From positions 1 to 64,000 of the forward strand of contig JAQVDS010000005.1 of assembly GCA_028697715.1 (NCBI GenBank): a stretch of 64,000 nucleotides of DNA, given 5' to 3'. This document shows positions 62,183 to 64,000 of the stretch, piece after piece; position 1 is the first letter of the stretch; the number at the start of each line of letters is the position of its first letter. The notes beneath the pieces are model-generated. The model worked only from the letters and a program-made list of their open reading frames with translations, ran no database searches and had not been told where the DNA came from. A program made the position numbers and the translations under genes. This DNA is from Acidithiobacillus sp. Its GTDB lineage: Bacteria > Pseudomonadota > Gammaproteobacteria > Acidithiobacillales > Acidithiobacillaceae.

Positions 62183-62596
62183 GTGAACCGAGGGATGCAG
62201 TTGCTACCAGAATCCGCCAAGCCCTTTTTACTGGAGGCCATTCATGCCTGGTGTGTGGAACAGGGCTTCTCCCCTTTCATCGTCGTGAAGGTCGATTATC
62301 CAGGCGTCGAGGTGCCCGCGGGTTATGATCGTGACGGCCGCATCGTTCTCGATATCTCCCCTGCGGCGGTGGTGGGCCTGCAGATGGCCGATTCCTGGAT
62401 TCGGTTTCAGGCGCGCTTTGGTGGCGTTGCCCGTCGCATTGCTGTGCCGATGGCCGCAGTGGTGGCCATTTACGCCGCCGAAACCCAAGAAGGGATGGGA
62501 TTTCCCGAGCCAGCCACGCCCCCTTCCGCGCCGGAACCGGCACAGAAAAGCGACAAGCCGGTGGCACAACGACCGGGTTTGCGAGTCATCAAATGA
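62183..62596 (+). CDS. sspB: ClpXP specificity-enhancing factor SspB
   Basis: Adaptor that brings ssrA-tagged peptides to the ClpXP protease. The 137-residue protein has the substrate-binding fold with PFLLEAIHAWCVEQGFSPFIV and ARFGGVARRIAVPMAAVVAIYA, and a flexible tail ending PGLRVIK, the ClpX-docking segment. I chose GTG 62183 for its AGGGAG site; ATG 62195 would lie too close to any site. In most proteobacteria sspB follows sspA; here it does not. Confidence 0.93.
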   Translation: MNRGMQLLPESAKPFLLEAIHAWCVEQGFSPFIVVKVDYPGVEVPAGYDRDGRIVLDISPAAVVGLQMADSWIRFQARFGGVARRIAVPMAAVVAIYAAETQEGMGFPEPATPPSAPEPAQKSDKPVAQRPGLRVIK

Positions 62597-63246
62597 CCCG
62601 ACGGCGGATACTGGCGATCGTCTGGCTTGCGCTGCTGAGTACTTCGGCGCAAGCGGATATTTACGCTTACACGGGAAGCGATGGCGTCGTCCATCTCACC
62701 AATCTGCCCCAACACAAGGAACAATACCGCTTGGTCATGCGCACGCCAAAGATGGCGACGCATATCGCCCGGCAAAACGTCAACCCCATTGCCCGCAGCG
62801 AATTGCAACCCTTCGTCAAGGCGGCAGCGAAACAATACGGACTGAGCGCCGCGCTGCTCAATGCGGTGATTCGCGTCGAGTCCGGATTCAACCCCGGCGC
62901 GGTCTCCAGCAAGGGGGCGATGGGTTTGATGCAATTGATGCCGGCCACGGCGAGTCGTTTTGGGGTGCAAAACCCCTTTGATGCCGCGGAAAATATCCGC
63001 GGCGGCGCCGCCTATCTGGCCGATCTGATGCGCAAATTTGGCGGCGATCTACGGCTGGTTCTGGCAGCGTACAACGCCGGCAGTCAGGCGGTGATCCAGG
63101 CGGGCTACCACATCCCTCCCTTCCAGGAGACGCAAAACTACGTGCCCAAGGTGATGGATTATTACCAAAAGTTTGCCAACGGAACGCCGCCTCAGGAGCC
63201 TGGCACACACTGGATAAAACCGGTGATTCAGATCTCCAGCCCGTAG
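62593..63246 (+). CDS. Lytic transglycosylase (Slt family)
   Basis: Exported peptidoglycan-cleaving enzyme. The 217-residue protein has a signal peptide (to about residue 21), a short DUF4124-like beta segment (IYAYTGSDGVVHLTN), and a C-terminal SLT domain with catalytic Glu96 in AVIRVESGFNPGAVS, GAMGLMQLMP and AYNAGSQAV. It overlaps sspB by four bases. Its last 19 bases overlap the 3' end of fis on the other strand. Confidence 0.92.
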   Translation: MTRRRILAIVWLALLSTSAQADIYAYTGSDGVVHLTNLPQHKEQYRLVMRTPKMATHIARQNVNPIARSELQPFVKAAAKQYGLSAALLNAVIRVESGFNPGAVSSKGAMGLMQLMPATASRFGVQNPFDAAENIRGGAAYLADLMRKFGGDLRLVLAAYNAGSQAVIQAGYHIPPFQETQNYVPKVMDYYQKFANGTPPQEPGTHWIKPVIQISSP

Positions 63247-63491
63247 TACTGAATCTTTTTGCTCAAGGTATTGCGGTTGATTCCCAGACACTGCGCGGCG
63301 ATGCCGCGCTGCCCGGCATGTTGTTGCAACACTTTCTCCAGGAGGGCGCGCTCGACCTCTTCCATGACTTTTTGGTGCAGGTTTTGCGGCGCTTCTGATC
63401 CCAAATCGGCAAAATAGCGCCCCACCTGGTGCAAAACGCAGTCGCGCAGGCTGGGCATCTCCTCCTTGCCGGGGGCTGAAACATCCGTCAC
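63228..63491 (-). CDS. fis: Fis-family DNA-binding protein
   Basis: Nucleoid-associated regulator. The 87-residue protein has the Fis C-terminal helix-turn-helix: EEVERALLEKVLQQ, then IAAQCLGINRNTLSKKIQYY. The start is GTG 63491, coupled to the stop of the gene upstream (GTGA). In many proteobacteria fis follows a zinc-ribbon/DUF3426 or dusB gene and precedes purH; here the following gene is the convergent transglycosylase. Confidence 0.92.
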   Translation of the reverse strand: MTDVSAPGKEEMPSLRDCVLHQVGRYFADLGSEAPQNLHQKVMEEVERALLEKVLQQHAGQRGIAAQCLGINRNTLSKKIQYYGLEI

Positions 63492-64000
63492 GGCAGACTC
63501 AGTATCGTGACCTGATAGCCAGGCGCCGCTTCGAGTTGGGGTCCCTGCAGGGTGAAGGGCACCTTCTGCCCGGGGGAAAATCCATCACGGGGCAGTACAT
63601 CTCCCGGGAGGTACGTGCTGGGGGCGAAGGTCAGGGTACGAATTGTCGAGCCGTAAGCATTGCTGAGCACCACCTGAAGTTGCGGATACGCCTGTACCAT
63701 CCTTGAGGTATTTTCCAGCTGTCCACGAATCAACGCCAGGTGGTTGGGCAAGGGCGTTACTGTGCTCTGGACGATATGGATTTCCCGGTTGGGCCCTGGC
63801 CAGGGGACTCCGACCCCCAGGCCATTTGCCGCCTGCACGATGACGTTGCGGATGGCGGGAGACGCCGCCAGATAGGCATAACTGCGGGTCCACCAGAGAA
63901 TCTGCACGACCAATACCAAAAGCAGAAAGACAATGATCGCCAGCAAAAACCAACTACCGATGCCGCCGCGACGGGCAGATTCGGCTTCCAAAGACTTGGT
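63488..64000 (-). CDS. DUF3426 membrane protein, N terminus outside the window
   Basis: The open frame runs off the right edge, so only the C-terminal part is seen (about 171 residues). A membrane helix (SWFLLAIIVFLLLVLVVQILWW) is followed by a periplasmic DUF3426 domain with the beta-sandwich pattern HLALIRGQLENTS, APSTYLPGD and FSPGQKVPFTL. Proteins of this kind usually begin with a zinc ribbon (MJ0042 type), which would lie beyond 64000. Coupled to fis by GTGA. Confidence 0.85.
   Translation of the reverse strand, partial: TKSLEAESARRGGIGSWFLLAIIVFLLLVLVVQILWWTRSYAYLAASPAIRNVIVQAANGLGVGVPWPGPNREIHIVQSTVTPLPNHLALIRGQLENTSRMVQAYPQLQVVLSNAYGSTIRTLTFAPSTYLPGDVLPRDGFSPGQKVPFTLQGPQLEAAPGYQVTILSLP

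Noticed and set aside
1-64000. CRISPR arrays, tRNA or rRNA genes, prophage or plasmid transfer modules
   Set aside because: I looked for regular repeat-spacer patterns, T-loop GTTCGANTC signatures and phage or tra gene sets and saw none, apart from the lone TraT-like gene. A covariance search would be decisive for RNA genes.

Overview
The window is a gene-dense (about 60% GC) bacterial chromosome segment from a proteobacterium, most probably the genus Acidithiobacillus. The strongest lineage clue is a glutamate-cysteine ligase of the family first defined in Thiobacillus (Acidithiobacillus) ferrooxidans (11633-12928). The housekeeping set fits: sspB, Fis, ErpA, class I fbp, GlrK/GlrR, Mla transport and type IV pili. 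The genus is inferred, not proven. I saw no tRNA, rRNA, CRISPR array, prophage or intact insertion sequence; only a pair of short repeats at 76-113 hints at an old IS end.

Left part (1-20785). msrA-msrB repair oxidised methionine. Facing them is a 12.9 kb one-directional run on the minus strand, 14088 down to 1215: gltA, gshA, gshB, yqgE, ruvX, pyrR, pyrB, an inactive-looking dihydroorotase, glrK, a QseG-like lipoprotein, glrR, a small membrane protein and a globin-coupled diguanylate cyclase, mostly with overlapping ends. Upstream of it lies pdhA-pdhB and a single 984-residue protein that fuses the E2 and E3 subunits of pyruvate dehydrogenase, then a PsiE-like membrane protein and erpA, closed by a terminator before gltA. 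So acetyl-CoA production, its entry into citrate, thiol redox and pyrimidine synthesis sit side by side.

Middle (20786-44676). A large membrane GGDEF-EAL protein, argC, rplM-rpsI, folB, plsY and speD are followed by a plus-strand operon mlaFEDCB with an orphan ABC ATPase, an RqcP-like S4 protein and pdxA. Then come an HNH protein, rsmA, a YbjN protein, a SPOR protein with argS, an MscS channel, a divergent DHA2 exporter/LysR pair, and rlmJ, a small unknown gene, xthA and prmB.

Right part (44677-64000). A second long run on the plus strand carries a GST, a second xthA, hemH, slyD, anmK, aroE, pilB, pilS, pilR, pilD, coaE, zapD and fbp. It ends at a hairpin terminator facing a chromosomal TraT-like lipoprotein and, behind that, an unrecognised four-gene cluster (58339-61967): three membrane proteins with zinc ribbons plus one lipoprotein. 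This is my best candidate for an undescribed system. sspB, a lytic transglycosylase, fis and a cut DUF3426 gene close the window.

Two architectural habits recur. Genes in runs overlap by ATGA/GTGA/TTGA junctions with frequent TTG or GTG starts, and six of the eight tail-to-tail gene pairs overlap at their 3' ends instead of being separated by terminators.
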